Origin: an uncultured Oscillospiraceae bacterium
GTDB lineage: Bacteria > Bacillota > Clostridia > Oscillospirales > Oscillospiraceae
Direction: 5' to 3'
DNA length: 64,000 nucleotides
NCBI GenBank assembly: GCA_910587505.1
Contig: CAJULD010000002.1
Location: 1 to 64,000 of the forward strand
Shown: positions 53,613 to 61,309 of the stretch, one piece after another
Position numbering within the stretch: position 1 is the stretch's first letter
How the letters are laid out: every line of letters starts with the position of its first letter
The notes under the pieces: generated by a model
What the model was told of the DNA's origin: nothing
Seen by the model: the letters and a program-made list of their open reading frames with translations, nothing else
The model's database searches: none
Position numbers and translations under genes: made by a program

Positions 53613-53663
53613 GAACAGCACTCTTTTTCCGTCTCAATGTGGGACGGGAAAAGAGTGCTGTTC
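53613..53663. repeat. 21-base perfect-like hairpin
   Basis: Bases 53613-53633 (GAACAGCACTCTTTTTCCGT...) pair with 53643-53663 at 20 of 21 positions around a 9-base loop. No T-run follows. It lies exactly between the two inverted-repeat elements and may be a central part of a larger non-autonomous element. Confidence 0.6.
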
Positions 53664-53714
53664 TGTATATGCAAAAATGAAATGTGGACTTTCTATACCT
53701 CTGTAGAAAAGCTC

Positions 53715-53877
53715 AGAACCTGTATTCACAACCGTTGAATGCCGGCTGGTCGGACCTTTCCCCATCGTACTGCATTAACTTTCCATGCCGGGCGTCAGCA
53801 CGCCTGTGAAAATCTGCCTTGTCCAGCGGAAAAATCGCCCTTCCATCCGGCATCCTCCAGTTATGAATACAGATTCT
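53715..53877. repeat. MITE-like inverted-repeat element B
   Basis: The 35-base ends 53715-53749 (AGAACCTGTATTCACAACCG...) and 53843-53877 (reverse complement begins AGAATCTGTATTCATAAC) are inverted copies with matching blocks CTGTATTCA, AAC and ATGCCGG. Between them are about 90 non-coding bases. This is the layout of a small non-autonomous transposable element. Confidence 0.65.
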
Positions 53878-54136
53878 TAATAACAATCTACCGCTGCCAC
53901 CCGCGCTTCAAGCAATGTTCCGACTGCGGCTCTACGGGGAGCGGAGCTTCAGGAGATCGACGCCGCTCCCGGAAGCCACGTCCGTGCCAGCAGCCACTTC
54001 CTGTTGAGGAAGATAGGACTTTGCAGCACGAACAAATTCCAACAGATTCGGCTTTGAGGAATTTTCCTGCAGATTATGTTTTTGACATTATATGACTCTC
54101 CTGACCGTTTCCTTCCCCTTCATCGGGCCGCGTCCA

Positions 54137-55234
54137 TCAGGCAAGGCGCAGCCCTTTCGCCACAATGGTAATGAAATCCTGTACGTTTGTGACAATAGTG
54201 GTGGCGGACAGGCTGCCCCGGTCAAGCAGCTTGTTCACCACAAATTCATCGGCGTCCACGCAGTACAGGTACAATGGCCGCACGGTTCCATCCGGGAGTA
54301 CGCGGAACGACGGCGTCATGTTTCCGGCGGCAATCGTATGAAGCATGGTGGCCAGGCAGATTATGGTGGTTGCCTTTTTGACCAGCCCGCGCATCGCCTT
54401 CTGACCGCAGTACGCATCGCCGATCACCTCCGGCAGCGGACCGTCGTCACGGATAGAGCCGTTCAGTACAAACGGAATTCCCTTTTTTACAACGCTGTAG
54501 AGGATCCCGTTGTCAATCCGGTAGTCCTCGATAAACCGGGGGATCGAGCCGCTTTTCCGTACCCTGTTGATAATGTCAAGATGGTTGTAGTGCCCGTTGG
54601 GCTGGGACTTCTGGGTGTAAATATCCTGCCCCAGGGCGGTGTGCAGCAGCGCCCCCTCCAGATCGTGGGTGGCCAGGGCGTTCCCCGCCAGCAACCCGTG
54701 GGCATAGCCGTTTTCAATCACTGCCTGCATGGCCCTTCGGGCGTCCTCGTCAAAAGCAAACGCCGGTCCCATGACCCACAGGATATTCCCGTGCTCCTTC
54801 TCATAACGCAGGAGTTCGATCAGGCTGTCATAATCCCTGGCATAGGAGGTTTCCCGGCTTCTCCCCTGCCGGAACACAAATTGATCCGTCAGCGCCTTGC
54901 CGGGCTCTTCAAAACCGCAGCAGTGCATGTAGATGCCCTCCTCACCGTTTTCGGTGCGGCCCAGTATGACGCGGTCCCCTGCCTTCAGATTCCTGTTTTC
55001 TATGACGGAGAGGCTGCCATCATTACGAATGACAACACTGGCGTCCATACGGCTTTCCTCCGCCAGGCGCCATTTGCCGTCAATTTTAAAATACTCCGGA
55101 TACATGGAGGTGCTGTGGAATCCCTCCGGAGCGACGCCGTCCGTCTCCGCGAAGCGCCACGCAGCATCCGGAGCGGCGGAAAACTTCGCCTGCGAAAAAT
55201 CCGGCGCATGGTATGTGGGAAATGTAAATGCCAT
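54137..55234 (-). CDS. LOR/SDH-domain protein, ornithine-cyclodeaminase-like (TIGR00300 type)
   Basis: A 365-residue protein. The C-terminal two-thirds carry the hallmarks of the TIGR00300/LOR-SDH family: GLLAGNALATHDLEGALL, FVLNGSIRDDGPLPEV, ICLATMLHTIAAGNMTPS and VVNKLLDRGS. Related proteins include archaeal ornithine cyclodeaminase (MMP1218) and the C-terminal part of cyanobacterial AgrE. The real substrate here is uncertain because the neighbours are NTF2-like proteins, not arginine enzymes. AAGGAG precedes the ATG. Last gene of its operon. Confidence 0.7.
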   Translation of the reverse strand: MAFTFPTYHAPDFSQAKFSAAPDAAWRFAETDGVAPEGFHSTSMYPEYFKIDGKWRLAEESRMDASVVIRNDGSLSVIENRNLKAGDRVILGRTENGEEGIYMHCCGFEEPGKALTDQFVFRQGRSRETSYARDYDSLIELLRYEKEHGNILWVMGPAFAFDEDARRAMQAVIENGYAHGLLAGNALATHDLEGALLHTALGQDIYTQKSQPNGHYNHLDIINRVRKSGSIPRFIEDYRIDNGILYSVVKKGIPFVLNGSIRDDGPLPEVIGDAYCGQKAMRGLVKKATTIICLATMLHTIAAGNMTPSFRVLPDGTVRPLYLYCVDADEFVVNKLLDRGSLSATTIVTNVQDFITIVAKGLRLA

Positions 55235-55282
55235 CGTTTTTCTCCTTACGGCGGGAGCGGGCGCCCCCGCCGTTCTCCGTGC

Positions 55283-56326
55283 CTATGGATTCAGAATGCT
55301 TCTGGTGCGCTCCAGCAGATCAAGACCCTGCTGCTTGTACCAGTAAAGGTGGTCGATATAGACCCAGTTTTCCGCCAGCCGGTCTCCCCTGCGCCAGTAC
55401 ACATCCACCACGCGCATATCTACCGGCTGGTTGCTTCCCGTCATGCCCAGATAGCCGCCCGTCGGCGTGTTGGTCAGATTGGCCCATCCGAAGAAGCCTC
55501 CGAATTCCCCCTCGGCAATACGGACCAGATGGCCGTTGAATCTGTAATCTGCAAGCCCCCTGTCAAAGGGGGTGGCGTGCTGCATCGTATAGCGCGGAAG
55601 CGTATAGGAAGCGCCGATGCCGCATGGGCCGAACCAGATCATATCATCCGCGAAGTAGCGTCTGCACTTCTGGATATACTTTTTCTGCCCCTCGTCGAAC
55701 CCGGTATAATCGATGGGATCCGTCCGGCTGTCCACATACTCCGGCTCCTCGCCGCACAGGCGGTTAATCAGCCGGAGCGTCGCCAGTCCCTCTTCCTCCG
55801 GCGCATCCTCAAACAGGAGGCCATTGTGCATACGGGGACCGGGATAGACGAAGAACTTCCCGGTTTCAGGGGGGATCGCCTGGACCCCTGCCATTTGCAT
55901 GAAGCCGGGAATATCGACAAACATCGTCGTTTTTGTGATTTTTCCGTTTTCCACGCAGTTAAATTCCGCGTAGCGGAGACAGTTGAGCTTTCTGGTGCGG
56001 CGGATTCCCAGATAGTCCGCGTCAAAAAGTCCCATAAAATTTCCCGTGCTCAGCACCCAGATTTCCTGATTGCCAAACCTGTTGAAGCCCCCGAGGAAAA
56101 CGTCCATTCGCCGCTGCATCATGTTGAGCGAAGTCTTCAGGGGCCGCCAGAACACGTTGGCCGCATCCTCTGCGCTGTGCTGCACTTCAAACGGGTATAC
56201 TCCCCGGAACAGATAGCCGTCAGACGTATATTTTTTCAGCACGTCTGCACAGGCCTCTGCGGAGCACCGTTCCATCTCGCTGAAATAGTCCAGTACGACT
56301 TTTTTTGCTGCCTGAAACTGTCCCAT
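55283..56326 (-). CDS. two-domain NTF2/SnoaL-like protein
   Basis: A 347-residue protein that appears to be two SnoaL/NTF2-like domains in tandem (about 1-160 and 185-345). The second domain ends VDVYWRRGDRLAENWVYIDHLY, the typical last strands of the SnoaL cone fold. Members are isomerases, cyclases, hydratases or binding proteins. AGGAGG lies before the ATG. It is in one operon with three single-domain relatives, so the proteins may assemble or act in sequence. Substrate unknown. Confidence 0.7.
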   Translation of the reverse strand: MGQFQAAKKVVLDYFSEMERCSAEACADVLKKYTSDGYLFRGVYPFEVQHSAEDAANVFWRPLKTSLNMMQRRMDVFLGGFNRFGNQEIWVLSTGNFMGLFDADYLGIRRTRKLNCLRYAEFNCVENGKITKTTMFVDIPGFMQMAGVQAIPPETGKFFVYPGPRMHNGLLFEDAPEEEGLATLRLINRLCGEEPEYVDSRTDPIDYTGFDEGQKKYIQKCRRYFADDMIWFGPCGIGASYTLPRYTMQHATPFDRGLADYRFNGHLVRIAEGEFGGFFGWANLTNTPTGGYLGMTGSNQPVDMRVVDVYWRRGDRLAENWVYIDHLYWYKQQGLDLLERTRSILNP

Positions 56327-56344
56327 ACTATTCCTCCTGTATCG

Positions 56345-56878
56345 TTATACCTCGTCCTGCCGCGGCTGCGTGTCGGGTGAGCGAACCAGCCACTCCTCTA
56401 CAATCGTCCACTTCCCGTCAATTTTCTTCACCAGGCACTCGCACAGGCCGGTGTGCCCGTTCTGTGAACTGGGAAGCACAACGCCTTCCTCCGGAGCATA
56501 TTCCTGTCCGCCGTGCTCGCCGGGACGATACGCTGTGGTTGCCTGAATGAAGCGATAGCCGTCCTCCGGGTTTCCCTCCGCAAAGATATCCACAAAAATG
56601 GTCTGATTATCCGGCGCGGAGGACAGGCATTTTGCCACGGATGAAAGCGTGCCGGAGTATACGCTTTCCAGCCCCTGCACCGTCACACCACCGGCATGAT
56701 TCATGACGATATCGTTGTTGTAGAAATCCGCAATCCGGCCGATCAGCAGGTAATCCCAGATCAAACGCGTATATTCCAGAAAAAGCCGGGATACCTCCTC
56801 CGGAGTTTTCAGTTCGCAATGATCGACGTATTCTTCCATTTCCCGCCGCTTTTCCAGATTCTGCGAAATATTCAGCAT
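56345..56878 (-). CDS. NTF2/SnoaL-like protein (paralogue 1)
   Basis: A 177-residue protein starting MLNISQNLEKRREMEEYVDH. The blocks EEYVDHCELKTPEEVSRLF, DYLLIGRIADFYNNDIVM, FVDIFAEGNPEDGYRFIQ and KIDGKWTIVEEWLVRS recur in the gene at 57413, so the two are close paralogues. ATG 56878 has GGGAGG ahead. Probably a cytoplasmic cone-fold enzyme; no signal peptide. Confidence 0.75.
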   Translation of the reverse strand: MLNISQNLEKRREMEEYVDHCELKTPEEVSRLFLEYTRLIWDYLLIGRIADFYNNDIVMNHAGGVTVQGLESVYSGTLSSVAKCLSSAPDNQTIFVDIFAEGNPEDGYRFIQATTAYRPGEHGGQEYAPEEGVVLPSSQNGHTGLCECLVKKIDGKWTIVEEWLVRSPDTQPRQDEV

Positions 56879-56894
56879 GTCGGTACACCTCCCG

Positions 56895-57416
56895 TCAAAT
56901 ACCGGCTGTCTGAACTTCTTCCAGCCAGGCCTCGCTGTCGCTGTTGATTTCAAACGTGATCTTCCAGCATCCGTCCACCCGCTTGAGGTGAATCAGGCTC
57001 ATGGACAAACAGTTATTGGCAAGGCTCTTCCCGGTAGGCGGGCCGTATTTGCTGGCGCCATAATTGTTTCCCCAATAGTGCAGCCGCTTGGAAACCTTGT
57101 AGAAATCGTCGCTGACTTTGTATACGATAACATTTTCAATATTGGTTCTCAGATTGGGAAATGCCGCTGTCAGATCGGCCACGCTGCGCACCACATCCTC
57201 GATATTGTCAAAAACCACCTTGTTCTGCTTGTGGTACTCCACATTGGCGTCATAGAAATCATAGATGCGGCCGATCATTTTGTAGTCGTAAATCAGCCTG
57301 GTTATGTTGCAGATAAACTGACGTACGTCCTCGTTGGTGTTCAGCTCTGCGTGATCCACGCAGTCGTTCAGGCGCCTGATCTCCTGGGCGTAAAGCGTCG
57401 CAGTGTCCATTATCAT
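56895..57416 (-). CDS. NTF2/SnoaL-like protein (paralogue 2)
   Basis: A 173-residue protein, more divergent: CVDHAELNTNEDVRQFICN, YKMIGRIYDFYDANVEYH and RVDGCWKITFEINSDSEAW mirror the blocks of its neighbours, but the FAEGNPEDGY block is replaced. ATG 57416 overlaps the previous stop; ATG 57410 has better spacing to GGAGG. Likely the second subunit or a related enzyme of the same set. Confidence 0.72.
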   Translation of the reverse strand: MIMDTATLYAQEIRRLNDCVDHAELNTNEDVRQFICNITRLIYDYKMIGRIYDFYDANVEYHKQNKVVFDNIEDVVRSVADLTAAFPNLRTNIENVIVYKVSDDFYKVSKRLHYWGNNYGASKYGPPTGKSLANNCLSMSLIHLKRVDGCWKITFEINSDSEAWLEEVQTAGI

Positions 57417-58057
57417 GCATCCTCCTCTTTATTTTCAATATGCACGGGTTCGCCGTTTTCCTCCGATGAATCGATCCATCCCCGGTATGGCACCGTCTCC
57501 GGCGGCATGACATGGGTCGGGCCGTCAAACTCCAGCGGCGGCGTATCCCGCATCACATAATCGATGGCCTCGTTGCTGCGGACCATCCACTCCTCGGTAA
57601 TCTTCCATTCTCCGTTTACCTGCTGCACATGGCATTCACACAGACCGATGCAGTCCCGGCCGCCCTCGGAAAGGGAGCGGTTCGTCCCCGGTCCCACAGA
57701 GCTGTAGCCCAGGGACGTGCCCACACATCTGGTGGACTGGATAAAGTAGTACCCGTCTTCCGGGTTTCCCTCCGCAAAAATATCAATAAACCAGCTCTCG
57801 TTATCCGGTACAGCCGCGGTAAAGGCCAGAGTATTGGCGACGACCTCCTCCACCCCCACCACAGTTTTCCCGTTTTCCACATACATGATCGCATTATCGC
57901 TGTAGAAGTCATAGATTCTGCCCAGAAGCTTAAAATCCCACACCAGAAGAGTGTACTCCCTGAAAAGACGGGCAACCTCTTCCGGCGTGTTCAGCTCGCA
58001 ATGGTCCACATACTCTTCGAGTTTCTTCCTGAACGGAAGATGATTTACGCTGTCCAA
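57413..58057 (-). CDS. NTF2/SnoaL-like protein (paralogue 3)
   Basis: A 214-residue protein: EEYVDHCELNTPEEVARLF, DFKLLGRIYDFYSDNAIMY, IDIFAEGNPEDGYYFIQST and VNGEWKITEEWMVRS, plus a C-terminal acidic extension of about 40 residues. First gene of the operon, below the operators at 58084 and 58161. Close relative of the gene at 56345. Confidence 0.75.
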   Translation of the reverse strand: MDSVNHLPFRKKLEEYVDHCELNTPEEVARLFREYTLLVWDFKLLGRIYDFYSDNAIMYVENGKTVVGVEEVVANTLAFTAAVPDNESWFIDIFAEGNPEDGYYFIQSTRCVGTSLGYSSVGPGTNRSLSEGGRDCIGLCECHVQQVNGEWKITEEWMVRSNEAIDYVMRDTPPLEFDGPTHVMPPETVPYRGWIDSSEENGEPVHIENKEEDA

Positions 58058-58083
58058 TTTTTCTTCCTCCTGTTCTTCCCTTT

Positions 58084-58099
58084 ATGATAACGATATCAT
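58084..58099. promoter_or_regulatory. LacI-type operator in the NTF2 operon control region
   Basis: ATGATAACGATATCAT is nearly palindromic with a central CG. It lies just upstream of the first NTF2-like gene, in its leader. It shares the pattern ATGATNACGNNNTCAT with the site at 58161; the centres are 77 bases apart. Confidence 0.65.
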
Positions 58100-58160
58100 T
58101 TTTTGGCATAACCACCTCTCTTCCGCTGGAATCTGTAGACTTTTTTAACGTACAGACAAA

Positions 58161-58176
58161 ATGATTACGTGGTCAT
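58161..58176. promoter_or_regulatory. second LacI-type operator
   Basis: ATGATTACGTGGTCAT matches its own reverse complement at 12 of 16 bases and shares the outer ATGA...TCAT and inner ACG with the site at 58084. It abuts the candidate minus-strand -35 box. Confidence 0.58.
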
Positions 58177-58371
58177 TCCGGATTTTAAAAACAGCGCGCA
58201 CTTTTTCGTACACGCAGCTTCTTCAAAATCCTTTATCTTCTGTATATTACCCTGTTTTTAAAAGCCCGTCAACTCTAATTTGACGGCCGCCTGTATGTTT
58301 CTGCATAACGCCCGAAAGAGGCCCAGATTTTTTGTGCATAATTCCATATTTGGAGCAGGGGGGAATTAAAC

Positions 58372-58400
58372 TTGACACGGTTCTGGAATTATATTATTAT
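58372..58400 (+). promoter_or_regulatory. promoter of the second LacI-family gene
   Basis: TTGACA (58372-58377), a 17-base spacer and TATTAT (58395-58400). A 15-base palindrome, TTATTGTTACAATAA (58397-58411), overlaps the -10 and the probable start point, suitable for autoregulation. Confidence 0.75.
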
Positions 58401-58480
58401 TGTTACAATAACGTGGCGCAAATACTGAAAACGGTTAAAATACTGCGGGTCTCAATCCTTAACCGATGCGTAGGTGCAAG

Positions 58481-59488
58481 ATGAACAAACATAAAAAATC
58501 TGCAACAGTCCACGATGTTGCCCGGAAGGCGAACGTATCCCCTTCGACGGTCTCGCGCGTGTTTGATCCCAAATGGGACGGCAAGGTCAGGCGCAGCACG
58601 GTGGAACGGGTTCTGGCCGCCGCAAATCAGCTGGCATACAGCCCCAACGCGATTGCGCGGAGTCTCCATACCAACCGGACAAATATTGTGGCCGTAATCA
58701 TGGGGATCCAGGTGGGCTATTTCTTCGAGGAGTTTTTCTTTGGCCTGGTATCCACATTGCAGACATCCGGCCGTCAGGTGCTCGTGTTTACATTCAGTCC
58801 GGAGAAGGACATTGACGAGGTAATGGAACAGGTGCGTCAGTACCGCGTCGATGCGGTTCTGGTCCTCGCCAGCGCCACCCAAAATACCATTCACCGGCTT
58901 TCGTCCACCGCGATTCCGGTCATCCTGGTGGAGCGTCTGGCCCCCGACTCCAACTTGTCCTATATTTGCAGCGATAACTATGCGGGCGCACAGATGGCCG
59001 CCGATTATCTGCTGCGCATGGGGCATCGCAGGTTTGGCTATCTGTCCGGAGACGCCAGCCTTTCACCTGCGATTCAGCGTACTACCGGCTTTATTGAACG
59101 CGTTCAGGCCGCCGGCGGTGAGATTGCGGCCCGGGCCGATGGGGATTTCAGCTACCGGTCCGCCTGTGATGCGCTGGATACATTTCTGGCGGCCGGTCCT
59201 GTTGACGCGATTTTTTGCGCGGATGATACCATGGCCATGGGAATTATGGACGCCGCACGGCAGCGGGGCATAGCCATTCCGGGCGAATTTTCCGTGATGG
59301 GGTTCGATAACCATTCCATTACCGCTCTTACAAGCTACCAGCTTACTACCGTCTCCCACAACCGCCCTCTGCTTTTTTCTACGGTGCTCCATGCGCTGAA
59401 TGTCCTGATCGCTTCCCCCGAGCAGCAAATTCGCAGAGTCCTTCCGATGAAAGTTGTAGAACGCGCCAGCGTTAGAAAACTGATATAG
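58481..59488 (+). CDS. LacI-family transcriptional regulator
   Basis: A 335-residue LacI/GalR protein: helix-turn-helix ATVHDVARKANVSPSTVSRV, hinge AYSPNAIARSLHTNR, effector domain with VDAVLVLASA, GHRRFGYLSGD, AIFCADDTMAMG and FSVMGFDN. ATG 58481 with AGGTG ahead. Divergent from the NTF2 operon and so probably its repressor, with an unknown small-molecule or sugar effector. Ends just before an intrinsic terminator. Confidence 0.92.
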   Translation: MNKHKKSATVHDVARKANVSPSTVSRVFDPKWDGKVRRSTVERVLAAANQLAYSPNAIARSLHTNRTNIVAVIMGIQVGYFFEEFFFGLVSTLQTSGRQVLVFTFSPEKDIDEVMEQVRQYRVDAVLVLASATQNTIHRLSSTAIPVILVERLAPDSNLSYICSDNYAGAQMAADYLLRMGHRRFGYLSGDASLSPAIQRTTGFIERVQAAGGEIAARADGDFSYRSACDALDTFLAAGPVDAIFCADDTMAMGIMDAARQRGIAIPGEFSVMGFDNHSITALTSYQLTTVSHNRPLLFSTVLHALNVLIASPEQQIRRVLPMKVVERASVRKLI

Positions 59489-59518
59489 TTCCACAGGCCT
59501 GCGCTCCCCCTGAAGCCG

Positions 59519-59552
59519 CCTCCTGCTGCCGCCGTGCATCAGGAGGTTTTTT
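59519..59552 (+). terminator. rho-independent terminator after the LacI gene
   Basis: CCTCCTG (59519-59525) pairs with CAGGAGG (59540-59546) around 14 bases, followed by TTTTTT. A clear intrinsic terminator; it also separates the convergent LysR transcript. Confidence 0.82.
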
Positions 59553-59583
59553 ATGTTTCCCGGCTGCAGGAAGCCTCCCGCGC

Positions 59584-60456
59584 TCAGCCCGGCTCCTCTC
59601 CGGTTGCGCTCTGAATGAACAGACGCGTAAGACCGGGAATTTTCCCGCTGTTCTGCGTAGCGATACAGATTTTGCGGTACTGATGGGTATCAAACGGCTT
59701 CCAGACCACGTGATAGCGATTGCTCTCCATGCTCAGGGAATGCATCACACTGATCCCCAGCCCCGCCTCGATCATCGCCAGAATGGTATGATCCCCGTTT
59801 ACCAGATAGTGGGGCTTCAGCTTGCAGGGGAGCTGCTCCAGAAAGTGCAGCACTTCAAAATCGGCCGCCTCCTTCAGAATGACGCTGTCTTCCCGCTCCA
59901 GCTGCGATACCGGGAAGACGGCTTCTCCTGCAAGGGGATGATCCGGGGGCAGCACCGCAATCAGCTCATCCTGCCTGTAAAAGGCCAGCTTCAGATCGTA
60001 CGCGGTGGGGGCGCTGACAAAGCCGCAGTCCACCTCCCCCTGAATGATCCAGTTTTCAATCTCCAGATATTTCTCGCTGATCCGCAGGTCAACGTCGATA
60101 TGGGGATAAACGGATTGAAAACGCCTGATGATCTGGGGAATGCAGCTGTCCACGACACTGGCAAATGCCGCAACCCGAACCAGGCCGGCGCGCTGTCCCT
60201 GAAGCTCCCCGATGCAGTATTCCAGCTCTGCGCAATCCTCGATGATTGACCGCAGGACGGGAAGCAGATACTTTGTTGCCGCCGTGATCCGGATCCCCGT
60301 CTTATTCCGCTGCAAAAGCGCAGTGCCCCATTCCGATTCCAGATCGGCAATCATCTTGCTGACCGCAGGCTGGGTATACCCCAGCTGCTCCGCCGCGCGG
60401 GTAATGTTGCCCAGTTCAATTACTTTCAGCAGCGCCCGATACTTCTGAATGCTCAC
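59584..60456 (-). CDS. LysR-family transcriptional regulator
   Basis: A 290-residue LysR protein: helix-turn-helix SIQKYRALLKVIELGNITRA with QPAVSKMIADLE, then a periplasmic-binding-like effector domain (VRVAAFASVVDSCIPQII, DELIAVLPPDHPLA, MIEAGLGISVMHS). Starts at GTG 60456 with AGGAGG about 9 bases ahead. Divergent from the racemase-like gene and probably its activator, responding to a pathway intermediate. Confidence 0.92.
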   Translation of the reverse strand: MSIQKYRALLKVIELGNITRAAEQLGYTQPAVSKMIADLESEWGTALLQRNKTGIRITAATKYLLPVLRSIIEDCAELEYCIGELQGQRAGLVRVAAFASVVDSCIPQIIRRFQSVYPHIDVDLRISEKYLEIENWIIQGEVDCGFVSAPTAYDLKLAFYRQDELIAVLPPDHPLAGEAVFPVSQLEREDSVILKEAADFEVLHFLEQLPCKLKPHYLVNGDHTILAMIEAGLGISVMHSLSMESNRYHVVWKPFDTHQYRKICIATQNSGKIPGLTRLFIQSATGEEPG

Positions 60457-60508
60457 CGCCGCCGTCCCTCCTGTCTGACATTCTGATTCTTTATGGATAA
60501 CTATAAAA

Positions 60509-60532
60509 TATCATCACTTCCATTTATCATCA
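60509..60532 (+). promoter_or_regulatory. direct repeats in the LysR/racemase control region
   Basis: TATCATCA occurs at 60509-60516 and again at 60525-60532, 16 bases apart, within an AT-rich stretch, with a -10-like TATACT at 60541-60546. A candidate LysR binding region; no canonical T-N11-A box is certain. Confidence 0.4.
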
Positions 60533-60627
60533 ACATCTATTATACTCAAATCAGCGACGACGTGGAGAGGAAAATTTGCCATTTCGTCCAAACCATACTC
60601 ATCATGTCAATGCAGGAGGCGCGCGTT

Positions 60628-61293
60628 ATGAAAAAAAGAGTTGGCGTTGTACACACATTCCTATACTCGGTGGAGGATCTGAAGGCACTGTTCCGCAAGT
60701 ATCTGCCTGATGTGGAAATGGTGAACATTATTGACGACAGCCTGCTGGAGGAGGCGCTGGCCAATAAGGGGCTGACGCCGGGCATCATCAACCGCATGTG
60801 CGATTACTACTCCAATTTGCAGGATCTCGGCTGTGTCTGCTGTCTGAACCAGTGCTCCTCTGTCGGCGAGGCGGCGGATGTGGCTCAGGGGCTGATCCGG
60901 ATTCCCATTCTCAAAATTGACGCGCCGATGGCAAGAAAGGCGGTCTCGCTTGGCAGCCGGATTGCCGTTATCGCCACTGCGGTTTCCACTGTGGAGCCCT
61001 CCAGCCGTCTGGTGGAGCGCATGGCGCGGGAGGCCGGCAGGGAGGCCGTCGTAACCCGCTGCTACGTGGAAGGGGCCTATGACTGCCTGCTCAGGACCGG
61101 CGACAAACACAAGCATAACGAGATGGTTGTGGCGAAGGTTCGCGAAGCGGCAAATAATCACGATGTTATCGTGCTCGCGCAGGGCAGCATGTATCAGTTG
61201 ATCCCTCTGCTGTCCGACGTCCGGGTTCCGGTGCTGACCAGTCTGGAAAGCGGCGTAGAGCAGCTTCGGGCCGTCGTAGACGCGGCGGACTGA
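60628..61293 (+). CDS. Asp/Glu/hydantoin racemase-superfamily protein
   Basis: A 221-residue protein: KKRVGVVHTFLYSVEDL, CCLNQCSSVGEAAD (Cys71, Cys72, Cys76) and IVLAQGSMYQLIPLL. True racemases have one Cys in each half; the second site here reads AQGSMY without Cys. One-Cys members include arylmalonate decarboxylase and maleate-isomerase-like lyases, so a decarboxylase/isomerase role is as likely as racemisation. ATG 60628 has AGGAGG ahead. First gene of the LysR-linked operon. Confidence 0.8.
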   Translation: MKKRVGVVHTFLYSVEDLKALFRKYLPDVEMVNIIDDSLLEEALANKGLTPGIINRMCDYYSNLQDLGCVCCLNQCSSVGEAADVAQGLIRIPILKIDAPMARKAVSLGSRIAVIATAVSTVEPSSRLVERMAREAGREAVVTRCYVEGAYDCLLRTGDKHKHNEMVVAKVREAANNHDVIVLAQGSMYQLIPLLSDVRVPVLTSLESGVEQLRAVVDAAD

Positions 61294-61309
61294 GAGGCTC
61301 CGGACGGCC

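Larger units (their letters stand above)
52832..54136. other. 1.3-kb segment without intact genes, repeat-rich
   Basis: No open frame here looks like a gene. The minus strand around 53380-53445 (LTVVKQIEKLLAATGIGIK) vaguely resembles part of an IS110-type transposase but is too short to call. The middle holds two nested inverted-repeat elements and a strong hairpin (53514-53877). Likely a graveyard of mobile DNA between two operons. Confidence 0.6.
58058..58480. promoter_or_regulatory. divergent control region between NTF2 operon and LacI gene
   Basis: About 420 non-coding bases carrying palindromic operators (58084, 58161, 58397) and a strong plus-strand promoter. A minus-strand -35/-10 pair (TTGTCT, plus bases 58155-58160, and TACAGA about 16 bases on) is a weak candidate for the operon promoter. 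Confidence 0.6.

Noticed and set aside
54092..56380. Long plus-strand open frame of 762 codons
   Set aside because: It lies antisense to two well-supported genes with good ribosome sites; its composition is that of a mirror frame of GC-rich coding DNA and it has no recognisable domain.
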